Assembly: GCF_003946865.1 (NCBI RefSeq)
Contig: NZ_QXTH01000005.1
Coordinates: 124,001 to 188,000, forward strand
Direction of reading: 5' to 3'
DNA from: Antribacter gilvus
Lineage (GTDB): Bacteria; Actinomycetota; Actinomycetes; Actinomycetales; Cellulomonadaceae
Length of the DNA stretch: 64,000 bases
The first letter of the stretch is position 1, and each line of letters starts with the position of its first letter. Both the position numbers and the translations under genes were made by a program. The notes under the pieces are model-generated. The model searched no databases, was not told where the DNA came from, and was given only the letters and a program-made list of their open reading frames with translations. This document shows positions 7,610 through 15,200 of this stretch, piece by piece.

Positions 7610-8560
7610 TCACACGGGCGTGTCGCGCACGGCGCGCCGTCGCGGCACCGGCACCCGGTCCAGGTCGGCGGCCACGTGCAGTCTCCCGGAGAACACCGCC
7701 CGCGCCTCCGCCTCGAACTCCGCAGGATCCGTGTACCGCTGCGAGAAGTGGGTGAGCACCAGGGTCCGCACGCCGGCGTCGGCCGCGACCTGCGCCGCCT
7801 GCCGCGCCGTCAGGTGCCCGTGCTCCTCGGCGAGCGCCCGGTCCCGGTCGAGGAAGGTGGACTCGATGACGAGGAGGTCCACACCGCGGGCGAGGTCGTG
7901 GACGGCGTCGCAGAGACGGGTGTCCATGACGAAGGCGACGCTCTGGCCGGGCCGTGGCACGCTCACGTCCTCGACCGCGACCCGGCCCCGGGCGGTGGTG
8001 AGGGTCCCCTCGCGGAGGAGGCGGCCGACGTCGGGCCCTCCGATGCCTGCGGCCGCGAGCAGGGCGGGGTCGAGGCTGCGTCCGTCCGGCTCGTCGAGGC
8101 GGTAGCCGAAGGCCTCGAGGGTGTGGTCGAGGCGGGCGGCGCGCAGCGTCGCGGCGCCGTGGACCTCGCCGGGGACGCGGGGCACGGGACCGTCGGCCTC
8201 CAGGCCCTGCAGGACGAGGCGCTCGCGGTGGTGGAAGGCGGTGGAGTCGCAGAGGTGGCGCACCCAGGCCTCGCCCGACGCCGGGTACGACACCGGGACC
8301 GCGTGCGGCACGCCGTCGAGGCTGAGGCGCTGGACCACCCCCGCGAGGCCGAGGCTGTGGTCGCCGTGGAGGTGGGTGAGCGCGATGCGGGTGAGGTCGG
8401 TGGCGGAGACGCCCGCGTGGAGCATCTGTCGCTGGGTGCCTTCGCCGGGGTCGAACAGGACGGCCTCGGTGTCCCAGAACAGGACGTAGCCGTTGTGGTT
8501 GCGCGTGCGCGTGGGTACCTGGCTGGCGGTGCCGAGCACGACGAGCTCTCTGCGGGACAC
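7610..8560 (-). CDS. rnz: Ribonuclease Z (tRNA 3' endonuclease)
   Basis: A 316-residue metallo-beta-lactamase-fold enzyme that trims the 3' trailer of tRNA precursors. It opens with [20 protein letters not shown], a standard RNase Z start. The metal motif is LTHLHGDH (near residue 63), and [13 protein letters not shown] and LTHFSQRY match the later ligands and the RNase Z-specific region. The GTG at 8560 is preferred over an upstream extension because family members begin a few residues before the LGT motif. Length matches bacterial RNase Z. Confidence 0.93.
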   Translation of the reverse strand: MSRRELVVLGTASQVPTRTRNHNGYVLFWDTEAVLFDPGEGTQRQMLHAGVSATDLTRIALTHLHGDHSLGLAGVVQRLSLDGVPHAVPVSYPASGEAWVRHLCDSTAFHHRERLVLQGLEADGPVPRVPGEVHGAATLRAARLDHTLEAFGYRLDEPDGRSLDPALLAAAGIGGPDVGRLLREGTLTTARGRVAVEDVSVPRPGQSVAFVMDTRLCDAVHDLARGVDLLVIESTFLDRDRALAEEHGHLTARQAAQVAADAGVRTLVLTHFSQRYTDPAEFEAEARAVFSGRLHVAADLDRVPVPRRRAVRDTPV

Positions 8561-8779
8561 GCGGGAATCTTCGCACGTGACCCGCCGGGAGCGACGCGCG
8601 GGGACCGGCGCGGCACGCCGGACGACGCGCCGGGGTAAGCGATCTCCCAACCGGACATGGACGTCCGTCCAAGTTCACGGACTGTTCACCCGTCAGGCGC
8701 CTTTGCCATCTGGCGATGAGGTGGCATTCTTCTCCGGCATGCGGGCATTGGAGCCCGCGAGCTGATCGGAAGGGGGACG

Positions 8780-10048
8780 ATGTCCGCTACGGATATGCCT
8801 GGCGTTTCCCGTGCCATGTCACGGACGCCCGTGTGGAGCCCTGTCACCGCGAGCGCGACGCCGGTCGGCCGGCCCGTCTTCGCGACCGTGGGGATCCGTA
8901 CGACGGGTATCCAGCCGGACCGCGACCGCGTCCGGGAGATCGCCGTGGTGCGGCTCGACGAGCGTGGCGCCGTCGTGGACGAGTGGACCATGATGCCCGA
9001 CCCCGACTCGGGGTTCACCGACGTCGCGTACGTGCTCCGGGAGCGCCTCGCCCGCATGGCGCTGGTGGCGCACCACCCGACGCACACGTCCGAGGTGCTG
9101 CGCGTGGAGTACGCCCGGGCCGGGTGGGACCTGCCGGCGCTCGCGACGGTCAGCACGTTCCAGGCCAGCTTCCACTACCTGCCGCACCTGACCCGTCGGC
9201 GGCTGGCCGACTGCTGCTCGGCTGCCACCGTGCCGTTCATGGACGTGCGCAGCGCCCTCGGTGAGGCGCGCGCGCTGGCCGGCCTGATGGAGCGGTACCT
9301 CAGCGGCGGCTGGGAGGTGCCGGTGCTCCAGGAGCTCGCGCACGTGCCGGTCTACGCGTGGGTGGTGCCGTGGCCGCACGAGCCCGTGCGGCACGCGATC
9401 CCGCAGTCCCTCCTTGCGAAGCCCTTCACGCCGGAGCTCGGTGAGGACGGCCGCCCCTGGACGGTGTCCGCCCGGCTCTCGCACCAGATGGCGGGGCTCG
9501 ACCTGGCCGGCTCGGTGGCGCCCGGCGGTTCGGCCGCGCACGCGTACGCCGAGCTCCTGGCCGAGGCCGTCATGGACGGGCGCCTCGTCCGGCCGGGCGC
9601 GGCGGGGGCCGACGACGTCGCGCGCGCCTTCCGCCTGGAGCCCGCGCAGGCGGCGCAGATCCGCAGGAACCTGGTCGTGGCGATGGTCCAGCGGGCCATC
9701 CACGACGACGAGTACTCCCAGGAGGAGCGCCAGGACCTGTACGCGGCCTCGCGGCTCCTCGACGTCGGGGAGGACGTGGTCCTCAACCTGATCCGGCAGG
9801 CCACCCCGCTGGAGTTCCCGCCGCTCGAGGAGGAGGGCAGCCACGTCCCGATCTCCACCGAGGGTTCGCGGCCGTCGCAGATCCGGGCGTGGGCTGCCGC
9901 GAACGGCTACGACATCGAGCCGCACGAGAAGATCCCGTGGTCGGTGGTGCGCCGGTTCGACGAGGCGTTCGAGGCGCAGCAGGCCCGCGTCCAGGCGCAC
10001 CTGCAGGCGCAGGCGCAGTACCAGTCCGGCGGCAGGCACTGGGGCTGA
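8780..10048 (+). CDS. DnaQ-like exonuclease-fold protein without catalytic acids, with TerB-like and Lsr2-type segments
   Basis: A 422-residue protein. Residues 34-160 follow the DEDD exonuclease fold (FATVGIRTTGIQ...RDRVREIAVVRLDERGAVVDEW). However, the D-x-E of motif I (FxxLDxETTG) is G38 and R40, and the motif II aspartate region reads AHHPTHT, so nuclease activity is unlikely. Residues about 270-340 (AIHDDEYSQEERQDLYAASRLL) resemble a TerB-type helical bundle. Residues about 364-398 (SQIRAWAAANGYDIE, then KIPWSVVRRF) match the C-terminal AT-hook-like DNA-binding domain of Lsr2. The ATG follows GGAAGGGGG. A DNA-binding or scaffold role is inferred. Confidence 0.72.
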   Translation: MSATDMPGVSRAMSRTPVWSPVTASATPVGRPVFATVGIRTTGIQPDRDRVREIAVVRLDERGAVVDEWTMMPDPDSGFTDVAYVLRERLARMALVAHHPTHTSEVLRVEYARAGWDLPALATVSTFQASFHYLPHLTRRRLADCCSAATVPFMDVRSALGEARALAGLMERYLSGGWEVPVLQELAHVPVYAWVVPWPHEPVRHAIPQSLLAKPFTPELGEDGRPWTVSARLSHQMAGLDLAGSVAPGGSAAHAYAELLAEAVMDGRLVRPGAAGADDVARAFRLEPAQAAQIRRNLVVAMVQRAIHDDEYSQEERQDLYAASRLLDVGEDVVLNLIRQATPLEFPPLEEEGSHVPISTEGSRPSQIRAWAAANGYDIEPHEKIPWSVVRRFDEAFEAQQARVQAHLQAQAQYQSGGRHWG

Positions 10049-10061
10049 CAGTCCCGGATCG

Positions 10062-10133
10062 CCGAGATGGTGCGTCGGTCCGCATGATGAGCGCCGCTCG
10101 GGGCTCATCATGCGGACCGACGCACCATCTCGG
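10062..10133. terminator. 31-bp perfect inverted repeat between convergent genes
   Basis: The arm 10062-10092 is perfectly complementary to 10103-10133, with a 10-nt loop. It fills the gap between the DnaQ-like gene (+) and galE (-) and would work as a terminator in both directions. At 31 bp it is far longer than a terminator needs. Confidence 0.8.
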
Positions 10134-10150
10134 CTCAGGTGACCAGGTGC

Positions 10151-11173
10151 TCAGGCGTCCGGGAAGCCCTGCGGGTTCTGCGACTGCCAGCGCCAGGTGT
10201 CGGCGCACATCTCGTCCAGGGTCCGCGTCGCTGCCCAGCCGAGCTCCTTCCGGGCGCGGGTCGCGTCGGCCCAGAAGGCCGGCAGGTCGCCCGCCCGCCG
10301 CGGCCCGACGACGTACGGCAGCTCCCGCCCGACCGCCCGCTCGAAGGAGCGGAGCAGCTCCAGCACCGACGTGCCGGAACCCGTGCCCAGGTTGAACGGC
10401 CGCACCGGCTCCGACATCACGTCGAGGTGCTCGAGCGCCGCGACGTGGCCCTCGGCGAGGTCCATCACGTGGATGTAGTCGCGCTCGCACGTGCCGTCCG
10501 CGGTGGGGTAGTCGTCGCCGAACACCGTCAGGTGGTCGCGCCGGCCCACCGCCACCTGCGCCAGGTACGGCATGAGGTTGTTCGGGACGCCCTGCGGGTC
10601 CTCGCCCAGCTGCCCCGACTCGTGCGCGCCGACGGGGTTGAAGTAGCGCAGCAGCGCGACCTTCCAGCCGTCGGTCACCTGCGCCACGTCGGCCAGGACG
10701 CGCTCGATCATCACCTTCGACTGCCCGTACGGCGACGTCGCGGACAGGTGCTCGTACTCCTCGCGGTACGGGACGGGCGCCTTCTCCCCGTACACCGTGG
10801 CCGACGACGAGAACACGAACCGCGTCACGCCGTGGTTCTGCATGGCCGCGGCCAGGGAGAACGTGCTGTCGAGGTTGTTGCGGTAGTACTCGAGCGGCTT
10901 GACCACCGACTCCCCCACCGCCTTCAGCGCGGCGAAGTGGATCACGGCGTCGAGCTGCTCGGTGGCGAAGAGACGGTCGGTCGCCGCCGCGTCGGTCAGG
11001 TCGATCGCGTGGGCCGGGACCGCCCGGCCGGACAGATCCTCGAGCCGCCCGACCACGCTGGGCTTGCTGTTCGCGTAGCTGTCCGCGACGACCACGTCGT
11101 GGCCCGCGGACAGCAGGGAGAGGACGGTGTGGGAGCCGATGTAGCCGGCACCGCCGGTGACGAGGACGCGCAT
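10151..11173 (-). CDS. galE: UDP-glucose 4-epimerase
   Basis: A 340-residue short-chain dehydrogenase/epimerase interconverting UDP-glucose and UDP-galactose. The NAD+ site GGAGYIGSHT is at residues 7-16. The catalytic SSSATVYG serine and YGQSK (Tyr-x3-Lys) are in place, and ALLRYFNPVGAHESGQLGEDP with NLMPYLAQVAVG is the GalE substrate signature. The ATG at 11173 is chosen over GTG 11179 because TAGGTT lies exactly 6 nt before it, as in the other leaderless genes here. It provides UDP-sugars and is stand-alone here. Confidence 0.95.
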   Translation of the reverse strand: MRVLVTGGAGYIGSHTVLSLLSAGHDVVVADSYANSKPSVVGRLEDLSGRAVPAHAIDLTDAAATDRLFATEQLDAVIHFAALKAVGESVVKPLEYYRNNLDSTFSLAAAMQNHGVTRFVFSSSATVYGEKAPVPYREEYEHLSATSPYGQSKVMIERVLADVAQVTDGWKVALLRYFNPVGAHESGQLGEDPQGVPNNLMPYLAQVAVGRRDHLTVFGDDYPTADGTCERDYIHVMDLAEGHVAALEHLDVMSEPVRPFNLGTGSGTSVLELLRSFERAVGRELPYVVGPRRAGDLPAFWADATRARKELGWAATRTLDEMCADTWRWQSQNPQGFPDA

Positions 11174-11179
11174 GGGCAC

Positions 11180-11185
11180 AACCTA
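11180..11185 (-). promoter_or_regulatory. Leaderless -10 box of galE
   Basis: TAGGTT on the minus strand, 6 nt before the ATG. Confidence 0.55.
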
Positions 11186-11234
11186 CCGGGCACCGCTCCG
11201 GCGCACGGCCCTGCCCATGGACGAACGACGCATA

Positions 11235-11240
11235 TACCCT
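11235..11240 (+). promoter_or_regulatory. Leaderless -10 box of the integrase gene
   Basis: TACCCT, 6 nt before the GTG at 11247. Confidence 0.55.
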
Positions 11241-11246
11241 GCTGCG

Positions 11247-12734
11247 GTGGCGTACACCGAGCAGCGGACCGACAGGCAGGGGCGCAGCGTCTGGATCGGG
11301 CGCTTCCGGGTCGACGGCCGCCTCCGCAGCACCCGCACCTTCTCCGGGCGGCGCGACGCCCTCGCCGAGGCCCGCCGGCAGGAGGACGCCGGCCGTACGT
11401 CCCAGTGGGTGGACCCCGCGGGCTCCCGCATCACCCTCGCCGAGTGGTTCGAGACCTGGCAGGCCACCCGTACCGACCGCGCTCCGCGGACGCTCGAGGC
11501 GGAGCGCGAACGCTTCCGGTCCCTCGTCAGGCCCGAGCTCGGCGACACCCCCCTGCGCCGCATCTCCCACGAGGACGTCGCCCGCTGGGCGTCGACCATG
11601 CCCGCGCCCACCACGGGCGCCGTCGCGTCCCCCGCCCGGCGGCGCGACGCCGTCCGCCTCCTCGTCGCGCTCCTCGACGCGGCCGTCGACGCCCGGCGTC
11701 TGCCCGCCAACCCCGCCCGCACCCCCTCGGGGCGTGTCCCCTCCCTGCCGCGCGCCACCAAGACCAAGGCGCACCGCTATCTCTCGCACGAACAGCTGCG
11801 CCGGGTCGCGGACGCCACCCGGTCGGCGCAGGCGCGCACGCTCGTGCTGCTGACGGCTCTGACCGGCCTGCGCTGGGGCGAGGTCAGCGCGCTGACCGTG
11901 GCCGACGTGGACCCGCTGCGCCGGCGGGTGCGCGTGACCAAGGCGTACACGCGGCTCGACGACGGCACCCTGCTGCTCGGCGACACCAAGACCCATGCCC
12001 GCCGTGAGGTTCCCCTGCCCGGCACCCTCGTCGGGATGGTGGCCGAGCAGGCGGCCGGCCGGATGCCCGCGGACCTGCTGTTCACCGGGGCGCGCGGTGG
12101 TCCGCTGCGTCGCGAGAGCTTCGACCGGTCGGCGTTCCGGCCCGCCGTCCTGGCGGCCGGCCGTGCCGTCCGCACGCTGCGCGAGGCGCTGGGCCTCCGC
12201 CCGTCCGGCCTGTACGACGACGCGGTGGGCGCCGCGGTCCGGCACCTGCAGACCGAGGGCGGGCTGGTGCCCACGGGCGTCTGCGACCCGGCGACCTGGG
12301 CCCTGGTGACCGACGCCGACCGGGCGCGCCGCGACCGGACAGGGCCCGGGTCGGCGGCCGGGCCGGGCCCCGGGCCGGCGGGGATGACCCGCGGCGACAA
12401 GGTGAGCCGTACCCGGCTGCTCACCGCGCTGTCGGGGACGACGCTCGGGCCGGGCGCCGAGGACTTCGACACTCTCACGCTGCATGACCTGCGCCACACC
12501 GCCGCGTCGCTCGCCATCTCCGGCGGCGCCACGGTCAAGGCGGTCCAGCGCATGCTGGGCCACGAGTCGCCGGTGCTCACGCTGTCGACGTACGCGGGCC
12601 TGTTCGAGGACGACCTCGACGCGCTGGGCGACACGATGAGCGCGGCGTTCCAGGCGAGCGCCGTCGCGCCGGGAGCGGGAACCAGCGCGAGCGTCACCTC
12701 GATCGGGGCGGCGCGGGCCTGGGCGACGGGCTGA
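11247..12734 (+). CDS. Tyrosine recombinase (phage-type integrase) with an inserted peptidoglycan-binding-like segment
   Basis: A 495-residue site-specific recombinase. An Arm-type N-terminal domain (VWIGRFRVDGRLRSTRTFSG) and a SAM-like core-binding domain (ITLAEWFETWQA...) precede the catalytic domain. The catalytic residues are R in TALTGLRWGEV (near 209), K in DTKTHARREV, HDLRH (near 412), LGHES and Y in LSTYAGL (near 447), so the enzyme looks active. Between the first Arg and HxxR, residues about 308-355 (LREALGLRPSGLYDDAVGAA, ending GVCDPATWALV) match the PG_binding_1 fold, an unusual insert. The GTG start is chosen from the -10 spacing; ATG 11217 is the alternative. No phage genes, tRNA or att site are visible. 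Confidence 0.88.
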   Translation: MAYTEQRTDRQGRSVWIGRFRVDGRLRSTRTFSGRRDALAEARRQEDAGRTSQWVDPAGSRITLAEWFETWQATRTDRAPRTLEAERERFRSLVRPELGDTPLRRISHEDVARWASTMPAPTTGAVASPARRRDAVRLLVALLDAAVDARRLPANPARTPSGRVPSLPRATKTKAHRYLSHEQLRRVADATRSAQARTLVLLTALTGLRWGEVSALTVADVDPLRRRVRVTKAYTRLDDGTLLLGDTKTHARREVPLPGTLVGMVAEQAAGRMPADLLFTGARGGPLRRESFDRSAFRPAVLAAGRAVRTLREALGLRPSGLYDDAVGAAVRHLQTEGGLVPTGVCDPATWALVTDADRARRDRTGPGSAAGPGPGPAGMTRGDKVSRTRLLTALSGTTLGPGAEDFDTLTLHDLRHTAASLAISGGATVKAVQRMLGHESPVLTLSTYAGLFEDDLDALGDTMSAAFQASAVAPGAGTSASVTSIGAARAWATG

Positions 12735-12735
12735 A

Positions 12736-13761
12736 TCAAGCAGGCGGCGCTACTGCGGTCGGGCGCTCAGGCCGGTGCCGCCGACAGTCCCGTCGGGTCG
12801 CTCGCAGGTACACGGCGGTCAGCGGGGCCAAGGCCAGCCCCCAGACGAGGAAGCAGCCGTAGACCAGGTAGAAGACCCACGCAGCGAGGTCGCCGTCCGC
12901 CGCAGGCCGAGCGAAGAACATCAGCACGACGCCCGCCAGGCTGATCGGCAGCAGCATGAGCGAACCGATCACGCCGAACGTCGCGCTGACGGCGTGCAGC
13001 ACGCTCTGCCGGGTGGTGACCGGGATCGCGCCCGCACCCATCACCACGGTGACGAACACGGCCACCAGCCCCATCACCACGGTGTCGCCGTAACCAGGGG
13101 ACGCAAGGGTCACACTGTCGAACGAGTCGCCGTTGACGCCGATCCTGGAGCCCAGCCCCCAGGCGAGCTTGAGCGCGATGTACGGCACTGCGGCCAGCAC
13201 GGCGACGAACGCGAGCCGGCGCAGCGTGCGCCGGGTCCCCCCGCCGACGGCGGGCGCCTCGGCCTCCGCCCGCCCGCACCGCGGGCACCTGCCCCGGCGC
13301 AGGCGGTCCTGCACCACCGACCAGGCGAGCAGGAGCAGCCCCGCCGTGACGACGAGCAGATGCGTTCCGGCCGTTGCCCACGGGATCCCGACCTCGAAGG
13401 GCCCTTCGGCCCCGGTGAGCCGGCTCAGGACCCCGATCACGAGCATCAGGATCGAGTGCGGCACGGCCAGCAGGCTGCCGCTCAGCATCCCGGTCCCCGT
13501 GGCCGCGGCCAGGACCGCACGCCACCGCGGGGCGGGTCGTCCGGTGGGCAGCGTGAGGAGGGCAGTGGCGACCGCCATCCCTGCGGCGAACCAGCGCGGT
13601 GCGGTGGGCATCTCGACGGGATCGGTAAGCCCGGCCAGCTCGATGGCTATCAGCGCCCCGCCGGCCAGCAGGCAGGCGACGGTGACCACCCACCGCAGCA
13701 CCGCGGTACGCGCCGGGGTCAGGGCCGGGAAATGCGCGGTCGGGAGCGTACTCGTGTCCAT
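12736..13761 (-). CDS. Multipass membrane protein with one CxxC motif
   Basis: A 341-residue protein from ATG 13761, with about eight hydrophobic segments. A cytoplasmic-type loop carries RGRCPRCGRAEAEAP (single CxxC, near residue 160). The pattern is typical of uncharacterised actinobacterial integral membrane proteins. Its stop is 2 bp from the convergent integrase gene's stop. No catalytic motif is seen. Confidence 0.7.
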   Translation of the reverse strand: MDTSTLPTAHFPALTPARTAVLRWVVTVACLLAGGALIAIELAGLTDPVEMPTAPRWFAAGMAVATALLTLPTGRPAPRWRAVLAAATGTGMLSGSLLAVPHSILMLVIGVLSRLTGAEGPFEVGIPWATAGTHLLVVTAGLLLLAWSVVQDRLRRGRCPRCGRAEAEAPAVGGGTRRTLRRLAFVAVLAAVPYIALKLAWGLGSRIGVNGDSFDSVTLASPGYGDTVVMGLVAVFVTVVMGAGAIPVTTRQSVLHAVSATFGVIGSLMLLPISLAGVVLMFFARPAADGDLAAWVFYLVYGCFLVWGLALAPLTAVYLRATRRDCRRHRPERPTAVAPPA

Positions 13762-14118
13762 ACCGGCGAGCCTGCTGCGCCAGGGGTCCCTGGGCCTCCC
13801 GTTCAGGGGTGATCCGCATCCCCCGCCCGGGTGAGGTGCCGCGGGCCGGTGGCCGGCGCAGCGGCGGCCGGCAGCGCCCGGCCACGGTCGCGCGCGCACC
13901 CGATGCTCACCATGTGCTCATAGCGACCGGTCTGAGGCCGGTGAGATCGCCCAGAATCGGCCTGATCTGGCCGATCGGTCCACTATCACGCACCCGCCTA
14001 AGGAAAGCGGGTGCGTACTGTTTGAGGGGAAAAGTCGTAGTAGTATCGCACTACTCCTCCTACTACTCCCTTCTGTCCTGTACCGAGCTCCCGAACGAAC
14101 GACGAACGGACGATCCCC
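13762..14118. other. 357-bp gap with two inverted repeats and the promoter region of the KfrA-like gene
   Basis: Two inverted repeats stand out: ATCGGCC/GGCCGAT (13956-13962 / 13969-13975) and CGCACCCGC/GCGGGTGCG (13989-13997 / 14007-14015). They are followed by a locally AT-richer run with repeated TAGTAG...CTACTA triplets (about 14037-14068), including TAGTAT as a possible -10. The triplet symmetry looks like an autoregulatory operator of the KfrA type. The first 150 bp of the gap show nothing. Confidence 0.5.
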
Positions 14119-15120
14119 ATGCGCGACAAGGAACGCGTCTTCGAGGCCGCCGACGCCCTGCTGGCCGAAGGCGCCTCCCCCACCGTCACCGCCGTGCGCG
14201 AGCGCGCCGGCTGCTCCAACGCGACGGCGACCCGCTACCTGCGCGAGTGGCGCGAGACCCGCGCCGCCGAGCAGGCCGAGGCGCAGGCCCTCCCCGAGCT
14301 CCCGGCACCGGTGGCGCTGCTGGTCGACCGCGGGGTGACCGGGCTGTGGGCGGCCGCCGTCGAGGCGGCGCGCGCCACGCACGCCGGCGAGCTCACCGCG
14401 GCCCGGTCCACCCACGAGGCTCTCTCCGGCGAGGCCGACGAGCTCGCCCGCCGGGCCGACGCCGCCGAGGCGGACCTGGGCGAGGCCCGCGCCACGCTGG
14501 CGGTGGTGCGGGAGCAGGCCGAGGCGATCGAGGCGGCACGCTCGGCAGCGGAGTCCGAGCGGGCGTCCGCACTGGCGGCGCAGGCCCGGCTGGAGGGCGA
14601 GCTGTCGACAGCCCACGAGGCGCTGGGGGTGCTGCGGGCAGAGCTGGAGAACGTCCGCGCCGGCCTGACCGCGGCCGAGCAGGGGCGGTCGGCCGCGGAG
14701 GCGGCCCGGTCCGAGGCTGAGGCAGCGCGCGCCCAGGCGGAGGGGACGGCGGCCGGGCTGCGGGAGTCGCTCGCCGACGCCCGGACGTCCCTGGAGGCAG
14801 CGCGCGCCCAGGCGGCCGAGGCTCAGGCAGCCCGGGGAGCGGCGGAGGCCGAGCGGGCGGCGGCCGCGGCGTCGTCGGCCCGGGTGGAGGCCGAGCTCGG
14901 GGCTGCACGCGAGATGCTCGCCGACGCCCGGGAGACCGCGCGGCGCGAGCGCGAGGCCGCGGAGCGGGCGCGGGAGGAGCTGGTGGCCGTCCGGGCGGTC
15001 GCCGCGGAGGCGGCCCGGATCGCCGAGGCGCGCGAGGCGGGCCTACGCGCGGAGACGCGCACGGAGACGCGGAAGGCAGGGAGTGAAGACTTCTCACTCC
15101 CTGCCACTACTAACGTATAA
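14119..15120 (+). CDS. KfrA-like DNA-binding protein with long coiled coil
   Basis: A 333-residue protein. The first 50 residues (KERVFEAADALLAEGASPTV, then AGCSNATATRYLREWRE) are the KfrA N-terminal helix-turn-helix. Residues about 55-315 are an almost uninterrupted Ala/Glu/Arg coiled coil. KfrA proteins are plasmid-encoded autoregulators that form filaments and help segregation. A KfrA-like gene without parAB or repA suggests capture from a plasmid or a chromosomal relative acting on neighbouring genes. The tail after residue 315 is not coiled coil. HelR follows at 81 bp on the same strand. Confidence 0.8.
   Translation: MRDKERVFEAADALLAEGASPTVTAVRERAGCSNATATRYLREWRETRAAEQAEAQALPELPAPVALLVDRGVTGLWAAAVEAARATHAGELTAARSTHEALSGEADELARRADAAEADLGEARATLAVVREQAEAIEAARSAAESERASALAAQARLEGELSTAHEALGVLRAELENVRAGLTAAEQGRSAAEAARSEAEAARAQAEGTAAGLRESLADARTSLEAARAQAAEAQAARGAAEAERAAAAASSARVEAELGAAREMLADARETARREREAAERAREELVAVRAVAAEAARIAEAREAGLRAETRTETRKAGSEDFSLPATTNV
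15075..15105 (+). repeat. Hairpin inside the 3' end of the KfrA-like gene
   Basis: GGCAGGGAGTG (15075-15085) pairs with CACTCCCTGCC (15095-15105); one further A-T pair makes 12 bp with a 7-nt loop. It lies within the last codons and could act as an early terminator or attenuator before the element at 15127. Confidence 0.6.
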
Positions 15121-15126
15121 CACACA

Positions 15127-15149
15127 GGGGGTCTTGCCGCAAGACCCCC
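15127..15149. promoter_or_regulatory. Rifamycin-associated element (RAE)-like inverted repeat upstream of helR
   Basis: A 10-bp perfect inverted repeat, GGGGGTCTTG (15127-15136) and CAAGACCCCC (15140-15149), around a CCG centre. Read on the minus strand it contains CTTGCGGCAAG, the core of the RAE reported upstream of actinobacterial rifamycin-resistance genes including helR. It lies 51 bp before the helR ATG. It could double as the terminator of the KfrA-like gene. Confidence 0.75.
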
Positions 15150-15200
15150 TTCCCGGCGCAGAATCGGCGACCTCAGCCCGAACTGCGACGACGGGAACCC

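Noticed and set aside
15127-15149. Simple intrinsic terminator only
   Set aside because: The core sequence matches the rifamycin-associated element and it sits before helR, so a regulatory role is the better call; termination may be additional.
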